Source of the DNA: Geothrix oryzae
Lineage (GTDB): Bacteria > Acidobacteriota > Holophagae > Holophagales > Holophagaceae
DNA: 64,000 nucleotides
Direction: 5' to 3'
Assembly (NCBI RefSeq): GCF_030295385.1
Contig: NZ_AP027079.1
Coordinates: 1,426,001-1,490,000, forward strand
The notes under the pieces were generated by a model that was given only the letters and a program-made list of their open reading frames with translations, was not told the DNA's origin and did not search any database. How positions within the stretch are numbered: the stretch's first letter is position 1; each line of letters opens with the position of its first letter. The position numbers and the translations under genes were made by a program. This document shows positions 54,505 through 61,991 of this stretch, in pieces.

Positions 54505-56073
54505 ATGTCCCTCTCTGAGGAAATCCAGCGGCGGCGCACCTTCGCCATCATCAGCCACCCCGACGCGGGCAAGACCACGCTGACGGAGAAGCTGCTGCTC
54601 TACGGCGGCGCCATCGACCGGGCGGGCAGCGTCAAGGCCCGGGAGGGAGGGGCTGCGGCTCACTCCGACTGGATGAGCATCGAGCAGGAGCGCGGCATCA
54701 GCGTCACCTCGGCGGCCATGCAGTTCGAGTACCAGGGCCGGGCCATCAACCTGCTGGACACCCCGGGTCACCAGGATTTCAGCGAGGACACCTACCGGGC
54801 CCTCACGGCCGCGGATGCCGTGGTGATGCTCCTGGATTGCGCCAAGGGCGTGGAGGAGCAGACCAAGAAGCTGTTCCGGGTGGCCAGTGAACGCAAGCTC
54901 CCCATCTTCACTTTCGTGAACAAGCTGGACCGCCCCGGCCGCGAACCGGTGGAACTCATCGACGAGGTGGAGGAACTGTTCGGTCTCCACGCGGTGCCCA
55001 TGACCTGGCCCATCGGTTCGGGCACGGACTTCAAGGGCGTCTATGTGCGCGCCACCGGCCAGATTCAGGTCTTCGAGCGGGCCAAGGCGGGCCAGAAGGC
55101 CCGCGTGGCCGGGAAGGGCGGCCTGGACGATCCCGAGATCGCCGCGCTGCTGACCCCCGCCGAACTGCAGCAGCTGAAAGACGATGTGGACCTCATGGAC
55201 CATGTGCTGCCCGCCTTCGACCGGGAGGCCTTCCTGCGGGGGGAGCAGTCCCCCATGTTCTTCGGTTCGGCCGTGAACAATTTCGGCGTCTCGGAATTCC
55301 TGGAAGAGTTTTTGGAACTGGCGCCGGCGCCCGGGGCCAGGCCCCTCATGAACGGCGGCGAGGTGCAGCCGGAACAGCCCTTCACGGCCTTTGTCTTCAA
55401 GGTGCAGGCCAACATGAACAAGGCCCACCGCGACCGCGTGGCCTTCGCCCGCATCGTGTCTGGCCGGTTCGAGCGCGGCATGGATGCGCTCCATGTGCGC
55501 GAGAAGAAGTCCATCAAGCTGAACTACCCCCACATGTTCTTCGGGCGCGAGCGGCAGATTGTGGACGAGGCCTACCCGGGCGACATCCTGGGCCTCATCA
55601 ACCCCGGCCTCTTCCGCATCGGTGATGTGCTCAGTGCCCAGGGCGCCGTGGAATTCCATGCGGTGCCACGCTTCTCGCCGGAGCAGTTCGCCTCCGTGCG
55701 GCTGGCGGATCCCGGGGCCCGCAAGGGCTTCCTGAAGGGCCTGGGCCAGATCGCGGAAGAGGGCGTGGTGCAGGTCTTCTGGCCCAAGGGCGGCGCGCCC
55801 CTGCCCATCCTCGGCGCCATCGGCCGCCTCCAGTTCGAGGTGCTTCAGCACCGCCTCAAGGAGGAGTACGCCTGCCCGGTGCTGCTGGAATCCAGGGGCT
55901 TCCAGATGGCCCGCTGGATCGAGGGCGGCTGGCCCGAGCCCAGCCGGTTCTGGGGCGAGCTGGTGGAGGACGCCGAGGGCAATCCCGCCATCCTCTTCGA
56001 GAACGACTGGCAGCGGAGGACCACCGCTGAAAAATGCCCTGGCTTGACCTTCCTGGAGCATCCGCCCAAGTAG
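54505..56073 (+). CDS. prfC: Peptide chain release factor 3
   Basis: 522-residue translational GTPase that removes RF1/RF2 from the ribosome after peptide release. G1 is SHPDAGKTT, the switch region has ERGISVTSAAMQFEY, G3 is DTPGHQDF, and G4 is FVNKLDRPGR. The C-terminal domains contain FFGSAVNNFGV, VFKVQANMNKAHRDR and PILGAIGRLQFEV, which separate RF3 from EF-G. ATG 54505 has AGGGG 6 bases upstream. It is followed by a bidirectional terminator. Confidence 0.96.
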   Translation: MSLSEEIQRRRTFAIISHPDAGKTTLTEKLLLYGGAIDRAGSVKAREGGAAAHSDWMSIEQERGISVTSAAMQFEYQGRAINLLDTPGHQDFSEDTYRALTAADAVVMLLDCAKGVEEQTKKLFRVASERKLPIFTFVNKLDRPGREPVELIDEVEELFGLHAVPMTWPIGSGTDFKGVYVRATGQIQVFERAKAGQKARVAGKGGLDDPEIAALLTPAELQQLKDDVDLMDHVLPAFDREAFLRGEQSPMFFGSAVNNFGVSEFLEEFLELAPAPGARPLMNGGEVQPEQPFTAFVFKVQANMNKAHRDRVAFARIVSGRFERGMDALHVREKKSIKLNYPHMFFGRERQIVDEAYPGDILGLINPGLFRIGDVLSAQGAVEFHAVPRFSPEQFASVRLADPGARKGFLKGLGQIAEEGVVQVFWPKGGAPLPILGAIGRLQFEVLQHRLKEEYACPVLLESRGFQMARWIEGGWPEPSRFWGELVEDAEGNPAILFENDWQRRTTAEKCPGLTFLEHPPK

Positions 56074-56094
56074 GCTCGTCGAAAGGACAAAATC

Positions 56095-56122
56095 GAAGAG
56101 CGGCGCATTCGCGCCGCTCTTC
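56095..56122. terminator. Bidirectional terminator between prfC and aldolase genes
   Basis: Perfect 12-bp stem GAAGAGCGGCGC / GCGCCGCTCTTC with loop ATTC, located between two convergent genes. It is flanked by an A-rich stretch (GGACAAAATC) on the left, which would give a U-rich tail for the minus strand. Confidence 0.8.
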
Positions 56123-56153
56123 ACCGATTCGGAACGCTGCGTGTTCCGGATCG

Positions 56154-57077
56154 CTATTTGGCCTTCGCGAAGGCATCCATGACCGAGTGCAGCAGCTGGA
56201 TGGCCTCGGCCTTGGGGCGCTGGAAGGCGTTGCGGCCCATGATGGAACCGAACGCGCCGCCGGCGGCGATCTCGGCCACTTCCTTCAGGACCTCGTCGGT
56301 GCCCTTGGCCTCACCGCCGCTGAAGATCACGATGCGGCGGCCGTTGAAAGCGCTCTGTACCACATGCGCGATGCGGTCCTTCAGGCTGGCGGTGGGGATG
56401 CCGAACTTCTCGTAGACCTTCTTGGCTTCGGCCTGTTCCACATGATCCTTGGGCGGCTTCACCTTGATGATGTGGGCGCCGAGCTGGGCGGCGATCTGGG
56501 CGGCATAGGCCACCACATCCACGGCGGTCTCGCCTTCCTTGGAAAGGCCCGCGCCGCGGGGATAGGCCCACAGGACGGTGGGCAGACCCACGGCCTTGGC
56601 CTCGAGGATCAGGTCGCGGAGGTCCTGGTACTGCTCGTTGCGGGCGCCGCTGCCGGGGTAGATGGTGTAGCCGATGGCGGCGCAGCCCAGGCGCAGGGCA
56701 TCCTCCACGCTGCCGGTGATGGCGCTGCAGGGCTCGTGGCCCTTGCTGAGGCTGTCGCTGTTGTTGAGTTTGAGGATGAGCGGGATGTCCCCGGCGTAGT
56801 CCGAAGCCACATGCTCGATGAAGCCCAAGGGCGCAGCGTAGGCGTTGCAGCCGGCTTCGATGGCCAGCTCGATGTGGTAGCGGGGGTCGTAGCCGCCGGG
56901 ATTGGGTGCGAAGCTGCGGGCAGGTCCATGCTCGAAGCCCTGATCCACGGGCAGGATCACGAACTTGCCGGTGCCGGCGAGCCGGCCCGTGTTCATGAGG
57001 CGGGCCAGGTTGGCCTTCACGCCGGGGTTTTCGGAGCTGTACCAGGACAGGATCTCGCGGACTTTCGCCGTGGCCAT
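56154..57077 (-). CDS. Class I fructose-bisphosphate aldolase (DhnA/FbaB type)
   Basis: 307 residues. Cleaves fructose 1,6-bisphosphate by a Schiff-base mechanism in glycolysis or gluconeogenesis. It belongs to the archaeal/DhnA-type group: LPVDQGFEHGP near residue 45, LILKLNNSD, AIGYTIYPGS, VLWAYPRGAG, IIKVKPP with the Schiff-base-region Lys, and VIFSGGEAKGTDEVL. The ATG at 57077 is preceded by GAGGTGA. The much longer in-frame extension to 58019 is antisense noise over the next gene. It is probably expressed independently of hbd, with a 62-base gap. Confidence 0.92.
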   Translation of the reverse strand: MATAKVREILSWYSSENPGVKANLARLMNTGRLAGTGKFVILPVDQGFEHGPARSFAPNPGGYDPRYHIELAIEAGCNAYAAPLGFIEHVASDYAGDIPLILKLNNSDSLSKGHEPCSAITGSVEDALRLGCAAIGYTIYPGSGARNEQYQDLRDLILEAKAVGLPTVLWAYPRGAGLSKEGETAVDVVAYAAQIAAQLGAHIIKVKPPKDHVEQAEAKKVYEKFGIPTASLKDRIAHVVQSAFNGRRIVIFSGGEAKGTDEVLKEVAEIAAGGAFGSIMGRNAFQRPKAEAIQLLHSVMDAFAKAK

Positions 57078-57139
57078 GATGTCACCTCGCATGAATTCAA
57101 ACGGCCATTCTACCTGTAAAAAGGCCCATTTGGCTCGTC

Positions 57140-57997
57140 TCAGGCCTTGCCGTAGTCGTAGAACCCGCGGCCGCTCTTCTTGCCGAGCCAGCCGGCATCC
57201 ACATATTTGATGAGCAGGGGGCAGGGGCGGTACTTGGGATCGCCCAGGCCCTCGTGCAGCACATTGAGGATGAAGAGGCAGGTGTCCAGGCCGATGAAGT
57301 CCGCCAGGGTCAGCGGGCCCATGGGGTGGTTCATGCCGAGCTTCATGATCCCGTCGATGCTCTCCACCGTGGCCACGCCTTCGTAGAGGGCGTAGATGGC
57401 CTCGTTGATCATGGGCAGCAGCACGCGGTTGCTGACAAACCCGGGGAAGTCGTTGCAGTGGATGGGGGTCTTGCCGAGCTGCTTCGAGAGGCCCATGACC
57501 GCGTCGAAGGCGGCATCGCCGGTGGCCAGGCCGCGGATGACCTCGATGAGCTGCATGACCGGCACGGGGTTCATGAAGTGCATGCCGATGAAGGCCTCGG
57601 GGCGCTTCGTGACCGCCGCCAGCTTGGTGATGGAGATGCTGCTGGTGTTGCTGGCCAGGATCGCGCCGGGCTTGCAGACCTTGTCGAGGGTCTCGAAGAT
57701 CTGCTTCTTGACCTCCCACTTCTCGGTGGCGGCCTCGATGACGATGTCGCAGGGGGCCAGATCCTCGAGCTTGGTGGTGGTGCGGATTCGGCCCAGGACG
57801 GCGGCCTTCTCGTCGGCCGTCATCTTGCCTTTGTCCACGCCCCGCTGCAGGTTCTTGTCGATGGTGGCCACGCCCTTGGCGGCGAAGGCTTCGCTGATGT
57901 CCTGCATCAGCACGCTGAAGCCCGCCTGCGCGAAGACATGCGCGATGCCGTTGCCCATCTGGCCTGCGCCGATAACGCCGATGTTCTGGATGCTCAT
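57140..57997 (-). CDS. hbd: 3-hydroxybutyryl-CoA dehydrogenase
   Basis: 285 residues. NAD(P)-dependent interconversion of acetoacetyl-CoA and 3-hydroxybutyryl-CoA, used in beta-oxidation or butyrate-type metabolism. Dinucleotide-binding [18 protein letters not shown], the second-strand acidic residue in [27 protein letters not shown], catalytic His in [11 protein letters not shown], and [20 protein letters not shown] are all present. It ends [10 protein letters not shown], typical of the short single-domain-type enzyme. There are no other fatty-acid genes adjacent. Confidence 0.96.
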   Translation of the reverse strand: MSIQNIGVIGAGQMGNGIAHVFAQAGFSVLMQDISEAFAAKGVATIDKNLQRGVDKGKMTADEKAAVLGRIRTTTKLEDLAPCDIVIEAATEKWEVKKQIFETLDKVCKPGAILASNTSSISITKLAAVTKRPEAFIGMHFMNPVPVMQLIEVIRGLATGDAAFDAVMGLSKQLGKTPIHCNDFPGFVSNRVLLPMINEAIYALYEGVATVESIDGIMKLGMNHPMGPLTLADFIGLDTCLFILNVLHEGLGDPKYRPCPLLIKYVDAGWLGKKSGRGFYDYGKA

Positions 57998-58037
57998 AGG
58001 GATCTCTCCTGGCTTTCAAGCATAGCGGAGGATGCGG

Positions 58038-58724
58038 TCACCAGCCGGCGAGCAGAGCGGGCAGGTCCCGGATGGACTCGAGGACGGGGAAGGGGGACTC
58101 TCCGGATCCGGCCACCACTTCGTGCGCCCAGGTCAGGTGGTAGGGGATGTGGATGGCGCGGGCCCCCAGGGCCAGGACGGGGAGGATGTCGGATTTCACG
58201 GAGTTGCCCACCATGGTGAAGGAGGCGGGGGCGATCCCGTGGCGCCGGAGGAGGGTCGCGTAGGTGGCCTCGTCCTTCTCCGACACGATCTCGACCTTCG
58301 AAAAGTGGCCGCCCAGGCCCGATTTCGCCAGCTTGGTCTCCTGGTCGAAGAGGTCGCCCTTGGTGATCACCATCAGCTCGAAGGTGCCGGCCAGCTCCGC
58401 CAGGACTTCGGCGACGCCCGGCAAGGGTTCCACCGGCTTGTCCAGCATGGCCTTGCCCAGATCGAGCACCCGCCGCAGCCCCGTGCCGTCGAGACGGTTC
58501 TCCGTGAGTTCCAGGGCCGTCTCGATCATGGAGAGGGTGAATCCCTTGATGCCGTATCCGTATTGGCCCAGGTTCCGCATCTCGGTGTCATGCAGGCGGG
58601 CGTCGATCCAGGCATCGTCGTGGAAAGGCCGCAGCAAGGCGCGGAAGGCCTCCTGGGTCTCAGCGTAGTGGGTCTCGTTGTGCCAGAGGGTGTCGTCGGC
58701 GTCGAAGGCGAGGGTGCGGAGCAT
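58038..58724 (-). CDS. HAD-family hydrolase
   Basis: 228 residues. The haloacid-dehalogenase superfamily nucleophile motif is FDADDTLWHNE (D-x-D). Motif II is in MVITKGD, motif III in KSGLGGHFSKVEIVSEKDE, and motif IV is MVGNSVKSDILP. The large helical cap is of the C1 type, suggesting a small phosphorylated metabolite as substrate, as in YjjG or phosphoglycolate phosphatases. Start ATG 58724 has only a weak upstream site. It lies 40 bases downstream of hbd's start side, same strand, divergent from DoxX. Confidence 0.88.
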   Translation of the reverse strand: MLRTLAFDADDTLWHNETHYAETQEAFRALLRPFHDDAWIDARLHDTEMRNLGQYGYGIKGFTLSMIETALELTENRLDGTGLRRVLDLGKAMLDKPVEPLPGVAEVLAELAGTFELMVITKGDLFDQETKLAKSGLGGHFSKVEIVSEKDEATYATLLRRHGIAPASFTMVGNSVKSDILPVLALGARAIHIPYHLTWAHEVVAGSGESPFPVLESIRDLPALLAGW

Positions 58725-58777
58725 GGTGGTCCCGTGGAAGAACTCCCAGCCTACAATGATGGATTCCCGGGGATTCC

Positions 58778-59134
58778 ATGGCCGCTTCCAAGACCCGCAC
58801 CGACTGGGCCCTCCTGCTGCTCCGCCTGGCCGTGGGTGGCATGGCGGTGGTGCAGGGGTTCGAGGTCCTCCGCCGCGCCCACGGGGCCATCTCGTTCGCT
58901 CATGCCTCCACCTGGGGACTGGCCCTCGGGGAGCTGGTCTGCGGCGCGCTGATCCTCCTGGGCCTGTGGGTTCCCCTGGCGGGCGGCCTGCTGGTGGCGG
59001 TGCTGGGCTGGCCCCTGGTGCATGGCTGGATGCACGGGGCGGGGGTGCTCGCGAATCTCGGCGGCCTCTTCCGCCTGCTGGTGGGACTGGCCTGCGCCGT
59101 GGGCGGCGGGGGCAAGTGGGCCCTGGGCCGTTAG
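58778..59134 (+). CDS. DoxX family membrane protein
   Basis: 118 residues, four predicted TM helices. The opening LLLLRLAVGGMAVVQGFEVL and the third-helix LGELVCGALILLGLWVPLAGGLL match the DoxX/SURF4-like family, whose members are linked to quinone or redox processes without a settled function. A 53-base divergent gap separates it from the HAD gene. Possibly cotranscribed with the exonuclease gene 42 bases downstream. Confidence 0.88.
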   Translation: MAASKTRTDWALLLLRLAVGGMAVVQGFEVLRRAHGAISFAHASTWGLALGELVCGALILLGLWVPLAGGLLVAVLGWPLVHGWMHGAGVLANLGGLFRLLVGLACAVGGGGKWALGR

Positions 59135-59176
59135 GATCGCTAGGAATCGAAGGCAAGCATACGCGGAGGTTGAAGG

Positions 59177-59992
59177 ATGTTGCGACCCCCCCATCACCAG
59201 ATCTTTGCCTTCGACGCCGAATGGGTGCCGGATCCGGCCACCGGGCGCCGGGTGCTGGACCTGCCCGGGGACATGCCGGATGACGAGGTGATCACCCGCC
59301 TCTGGGCCTACGGCGGCGCCACCGAGGCCGACCCCCGACCCTACCTGAAGACCATCCTCTGCCGCGTGGTGTCCATCGCCGCGGTGATCCGGACCGTGAA
59401 GCACGGCGAGGTGCAGCACCGCCTCTACGCGCTGCCGGAGGGGCCCGAGGCGCTGCCGGAGGACGAGCTGCTCCGCCGCTTCCTGCTGGCCATCGGGGAC
59501 AAGAAGCCGCAGCTGGTGGGCTTCAACTCAAGGGACTCGGACCTGCCCATCCTGGTGCAGCGGGCCATGGTCCACCGGCTGTCGATCCCCGGGCTGGGGC
59601 GCAGCGCCGAGAAGTGGGCCGCGGGCGATTTCTTCGACCGCTACGGCAACCAGCACATCGACCTGCGCGAGATCACCGGCGCCTGGGGCAAGGCTTCCTC
59701 CACCCTCCACGAGCTGGCGACGGCCTGCGGCATTCCCGGCAAGCTGGGCACGGACGGCAAGAGCGTCATCGACCTGTGGCGCGCCGGGGACCTGGCCGGC
59801 ATCGTCCGCTACAACCAGTTCGACGCCCTCACGACCTTCCTGGTCTGGCTGCGGGCCATGACCCTCTCCGGCCACCTGTCTCCGGAACAGATGGAGGCCG
59901 AGGAGGCCCAGATCCGGGCCCTCGTTCAACAGAAGGCCACCGCCGATCCTGGCTTCAACCTGTATCTGGAAGGCTGGACCCGCCTTTCCTGA
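59177..59992 (+). CDS. DEDDy 3'-5' exonuclease domain protein (PolB-exo-like)
   Basis: 271 residues. The DEDD exonuclease motifs are FAFDAEWVP (Exo I, D-x-E), GFNSRDSDLPIL (Exo II) and YNQFDALTT (Exo III, with Tyr as in the DEDDy class). IDLREITGAWGKASSTLHEL is typical of the stand-alone predicted PolB-like exonucleases. It should degrade single-stranded DNA or RNA ends in the cytoplasm; there is no polymerase domain. GGAGG sits 11 bases upstream of the ATG. Confidence 0.88.
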   Translation: MLRPPHHQIFAFDAEWVPDPATGRRVLDLPGDMPDDEVITRLWAYGGATEADPRPYLKTILCRVVSIAAVIRTVKHGEVQHRLYALPEGPEALPEDELLRRFLLAIGDKKPQLVGFNSRDSDLPILVQRAMVHRLSIPGLGRSAEKWAAGDFFDRYGNQHIDLREITGAWGKASSTLHELATACGIPGKLGTDGKSVIDLWRAGDLAGIVRYNQFDALTTFLVWLRAMTLSGHLSPEQMEAEEAQIRALVQQKATADPGFNLYLEGWTRLS

Positions 59993-60075
59993 CCCCTACT
60001 GCTTGAATCCCTCCTGAAGGCCGCTAGACTGGCCGCAACATTCCAGTCGTTGCGTTTTCTTCCAAGGGAGGATGT

Positions 60076-60753
60076 GTGAACAAGCGACTTGCGGCGGAAT
60101 TCTTCGGGACCCTCTGGCTGGTGCTGGGCGGGTGCGGGAGCGCGGTGCTGGCCGCGGCCTTCCCCGGCGTGGGGATCGGGCTCCACGGCGTCAGCCTGGC
60201 CTTCGGCCTCACGGTGCTCACCATGGCCTTCGCCATCGGACCCATCTCCGGCTGCCACCTGAACCCCGCTGTGACCCTGGGGCTGGCCGTGGGCGGGCGC
60301 TTCCCCTTCAAGGACCTTGCGGGTTACTGGGTCGCCCAGGTGCTGGGGGCCGTGGCGGCCTCGGCCATCCTCTATGTGATCGCCACGGGCGATGGCTCCG
60401 CCATCGGCGGGTTCGCCAGCAACGGATTCGGGGAGCACTCCCCCGGGAAGTACGGGCTCGGCGCGGCCCTCCTCACGGAAGTCGTGATGACCTTCTTCTT
60501 CCTCATGGTGATCCTGGGCAGCACGGCCAAGAAGGCGGCGCCGGGTTTCGCCCCCATCGCCATCGGCCTCTGCCTGACCCTCATCCACCTCATCAGCATT
60601 CCCGTCACGAACACCTCCGTGAACCCGGCCCGCAGCACGGGCCCGGCCCTGTTCGTGGGCGGGTGGGCCCTGTCCCAGCTCTGGCTCTTCTGGGTGGCCC
60701 CCCTGATCGGAGCGGCGCTGGCCGGTTTCGTGTTCCCGAAACTCGAGGATTGA
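60076..60753 (+). CDS. aqpZ: Aquaporin Z-type water channel
   Basis: 225 residues, six TM helices and two half-helices. Both NPA motifs are present, in [17 protein letters not shown] and [16 protein letters not shown]. The Arg after the second NPA and the His of the selectivity filter (in [10 protein letters not shown]) indicate a narrow water-selective pore of the AqpZ group rather than a glycerol facilitator. GTG start at 60076 is supported by AGGGAGG 8 bases upstream. Confidence 0.95.
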   Translation: MNKRLAAEFFGTLWLVLGGCGSAVLAAAFPGVGIGLHGVSLAFGLTVLTMAFAIGPISGCHLNPAVTLGLAVGGRFPFKDLAGYWVAQVLGAVAASAILYVIATGDGSAIGGFASNGFGEHSPGKYGLGAALLTEVVMTFFFLMVILGSTAKKAAPGFAPIAIGLCLTLIHLISIPVTNTSVNPARSTGPALFVGGWALSQLWLFWVAPLIGAALAGFVFPKLED

Positions 60754-60822
60754 GGGGTCTGGAGACCCTGGCTACAGCAAACCCCCCTTCGGGCCGATAC
60801 ACTCTTGACCCGAGGAGCCGCC

Positions 60823-61125
60823 ATGACCCAGGAGATCCGCCCCGAGGACCTCATCGTCACCGAACAAGACGGTACCCGCCGCATCAACCACGATGTGATC
60901 GAGAGCTATGGCCTCTTCAACCTGCCCCGCGCCACCATGCGCCAGGCCCTGATGGTGTATTACGACAACGCCAGCCGGCAGGGCCGGGGCCCGGCCCAGA
61001 CGGTGCGCGTCTTCATCACCCTGGCCAGTTCCATCACCCGCTTCCCCCGGCAGGTGGCCATCAACTTCACCCGCGGGGTGGCGTACCGGCGGAACATGCG
61101 GATGCTCAGGCGCTTCAGCCGCTAA
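60823..61125 (+). CDS. Hypothetical small basic protein
   Basis: 100 residues. Good GAGGAG site 7 bases before ATG 60823. No membrane segment or known motif. It has an acidic N-terminus (TQEIRPEDLIVTEQDG) and a strongly basic C-terminus (RFPRQVAINFTRGVAYRRNMRMLRRFSR), suggesting contact with nucleic acid or membrane. It ends 34 bases from the convergent ymdB. I do not recognise the family. Confidence 0.7.
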   Translation: MTQEIRPEDLIVTEQDGTRRINHDVIESYGLFNLPRATMRQALMVYYDNASRQGRGPAQTVRVFITLASSITRFPRQVAINFTRGVAYRRNMRMLRRFSR

Positions 61126-61159
61126 CCGCTCCAGGATTCCCGGAAGGGAAAGGCGTACC

Positions 61160-61930
61160 TCAAAGCCGCCGGAGGAGCCTCTCGATGGCCGTCGCCTTGC
61201 GGCCCTCGGTGGTGACGAGGACCGCATGAAGCTGGAGATCGCCTTCGGCGACTTCGTACCGGGGGCGCTGCACTTTCAGGAAGCGGCCCAGGCTGGCCTC
61301 CTTCTTCATGCCGATGACGCCTTCGTAGGGGCCGGTCATGCCGATGTCAGTCACATAGGCGACGCCGCCGGGCAGCACCTTGGCATCCAGGGTGGGGACA
61401 TGGGTGTGGGTGCCCAGGACGGCGGCGGCGCGGCCATCCAGGTGGTGGCCCATGGCCTGGGCCTCGCTGGTGGCCTCGGCGTGCATGTCCACGAGCACCA
61501 GGTCGGCCCGCTCTTTCTGGAGGATGGCGTCGACGCAGCGGAAGGGGCACTCGCAGGGGGGCATGTGCACCCGGCCCATGAGGTTGATGATCAGCACCTC
61601 GGCGCCGGAAGGCGTGTGGAGCTTCACCCAGCCGTTTCCGGCCGTGTCCGGGGGGTGGTTGGCGGGCCGAAGGAGGCGGGGCTCCTGCCGGAAATAGCCA
61701 TCGATGCCCTTCACATCGAACGCGTGGTTGCCCGTGGTGATGACATCCACGCCGTACCGATCGAACCATTCCCGGGCGATGGTCTCCGTGATGCCGTGGC
61801 CGTGGGCGGCGTTCTCGCCGTTCACGACCACCAGGTCCGCCCCGGTCTCCCGCCGCAGGTCGGGCAGGAAGGCCTCCACCAGCCGCCGTCCCGGCTCCCC
61901 CACCACATCGCCCAAGGCCAGGATTCGCAT
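61160..61930 (-). CDS. ymdB: YmdB-type metallophosphoesterase
   Basis: 256 residues of the calcineurin-like TIGR00282/YmdB family. Metal ligands are in LALGDVVGEPGR (D), VVNGENAAHGHGI (N-G-E-N), TTGNHAFD (G-N-H) and GTHTHVPT (H-x-H). Bacillus YmdB hydrolyses 2',3'- and 3',5'-cyclic nucleotides and affects biofilm and motility choices. All ligands are conserved here, so it should be active, in the cytoplasm. Its upstream neighbour, a TonB receptor gene, is separated by a strong hairpin. Confidence 0.93.
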   Translation of the reverse strand: MRILALGDVVGEPGRRLVEAFLPDLRRETGADLVVVNGENAAHGHGITETIAREWFDRYGVDVITTGNHAFDVKGIDGYFRQEPRLLRPANHPPDTAGNGWVKLHTPSGAEVLIINLMGRVHMPPCECPFRCVDAILQKERADLVLVDMHAEATSEAQAMGHHLDGRAAAVLGTHTHVPTLDAKVLPGGVAYVTDIGMTGPYEGVIGMKKEASLGRFLKVQRPRYEVAEGDLQLHAVLVTTEGRKATAIERLLRRL

Positions 61931-61947
61931 GCCTCCAGACTAACGAA

Positions 61948-61975
61948 AAAGGGCGGCGCATGTGCGCCGCCCTTT
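61948..61975 (-). terminator. Terminator after the TonB receptor gene
   Basis: 13-bp stem AAAGGGCGGCGCA / TGCGCCGCCCTTT. On the minus strand the hairpin ends in TTTTTCG, 17 bases after the receptor stop and before ymdB. Confidence 0.85.
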
Positions 61976-61991
61976 CGTGGTGCGGTTGGAA

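Noticed and set aside
56154-58019. Apparent fusion of a large upstream region to the class I aldolase
   Set aside because: The upstream part is an out-of-frame reading of the hbd gene. The aldolase begins at 57077 with its own ribosome-binding site.
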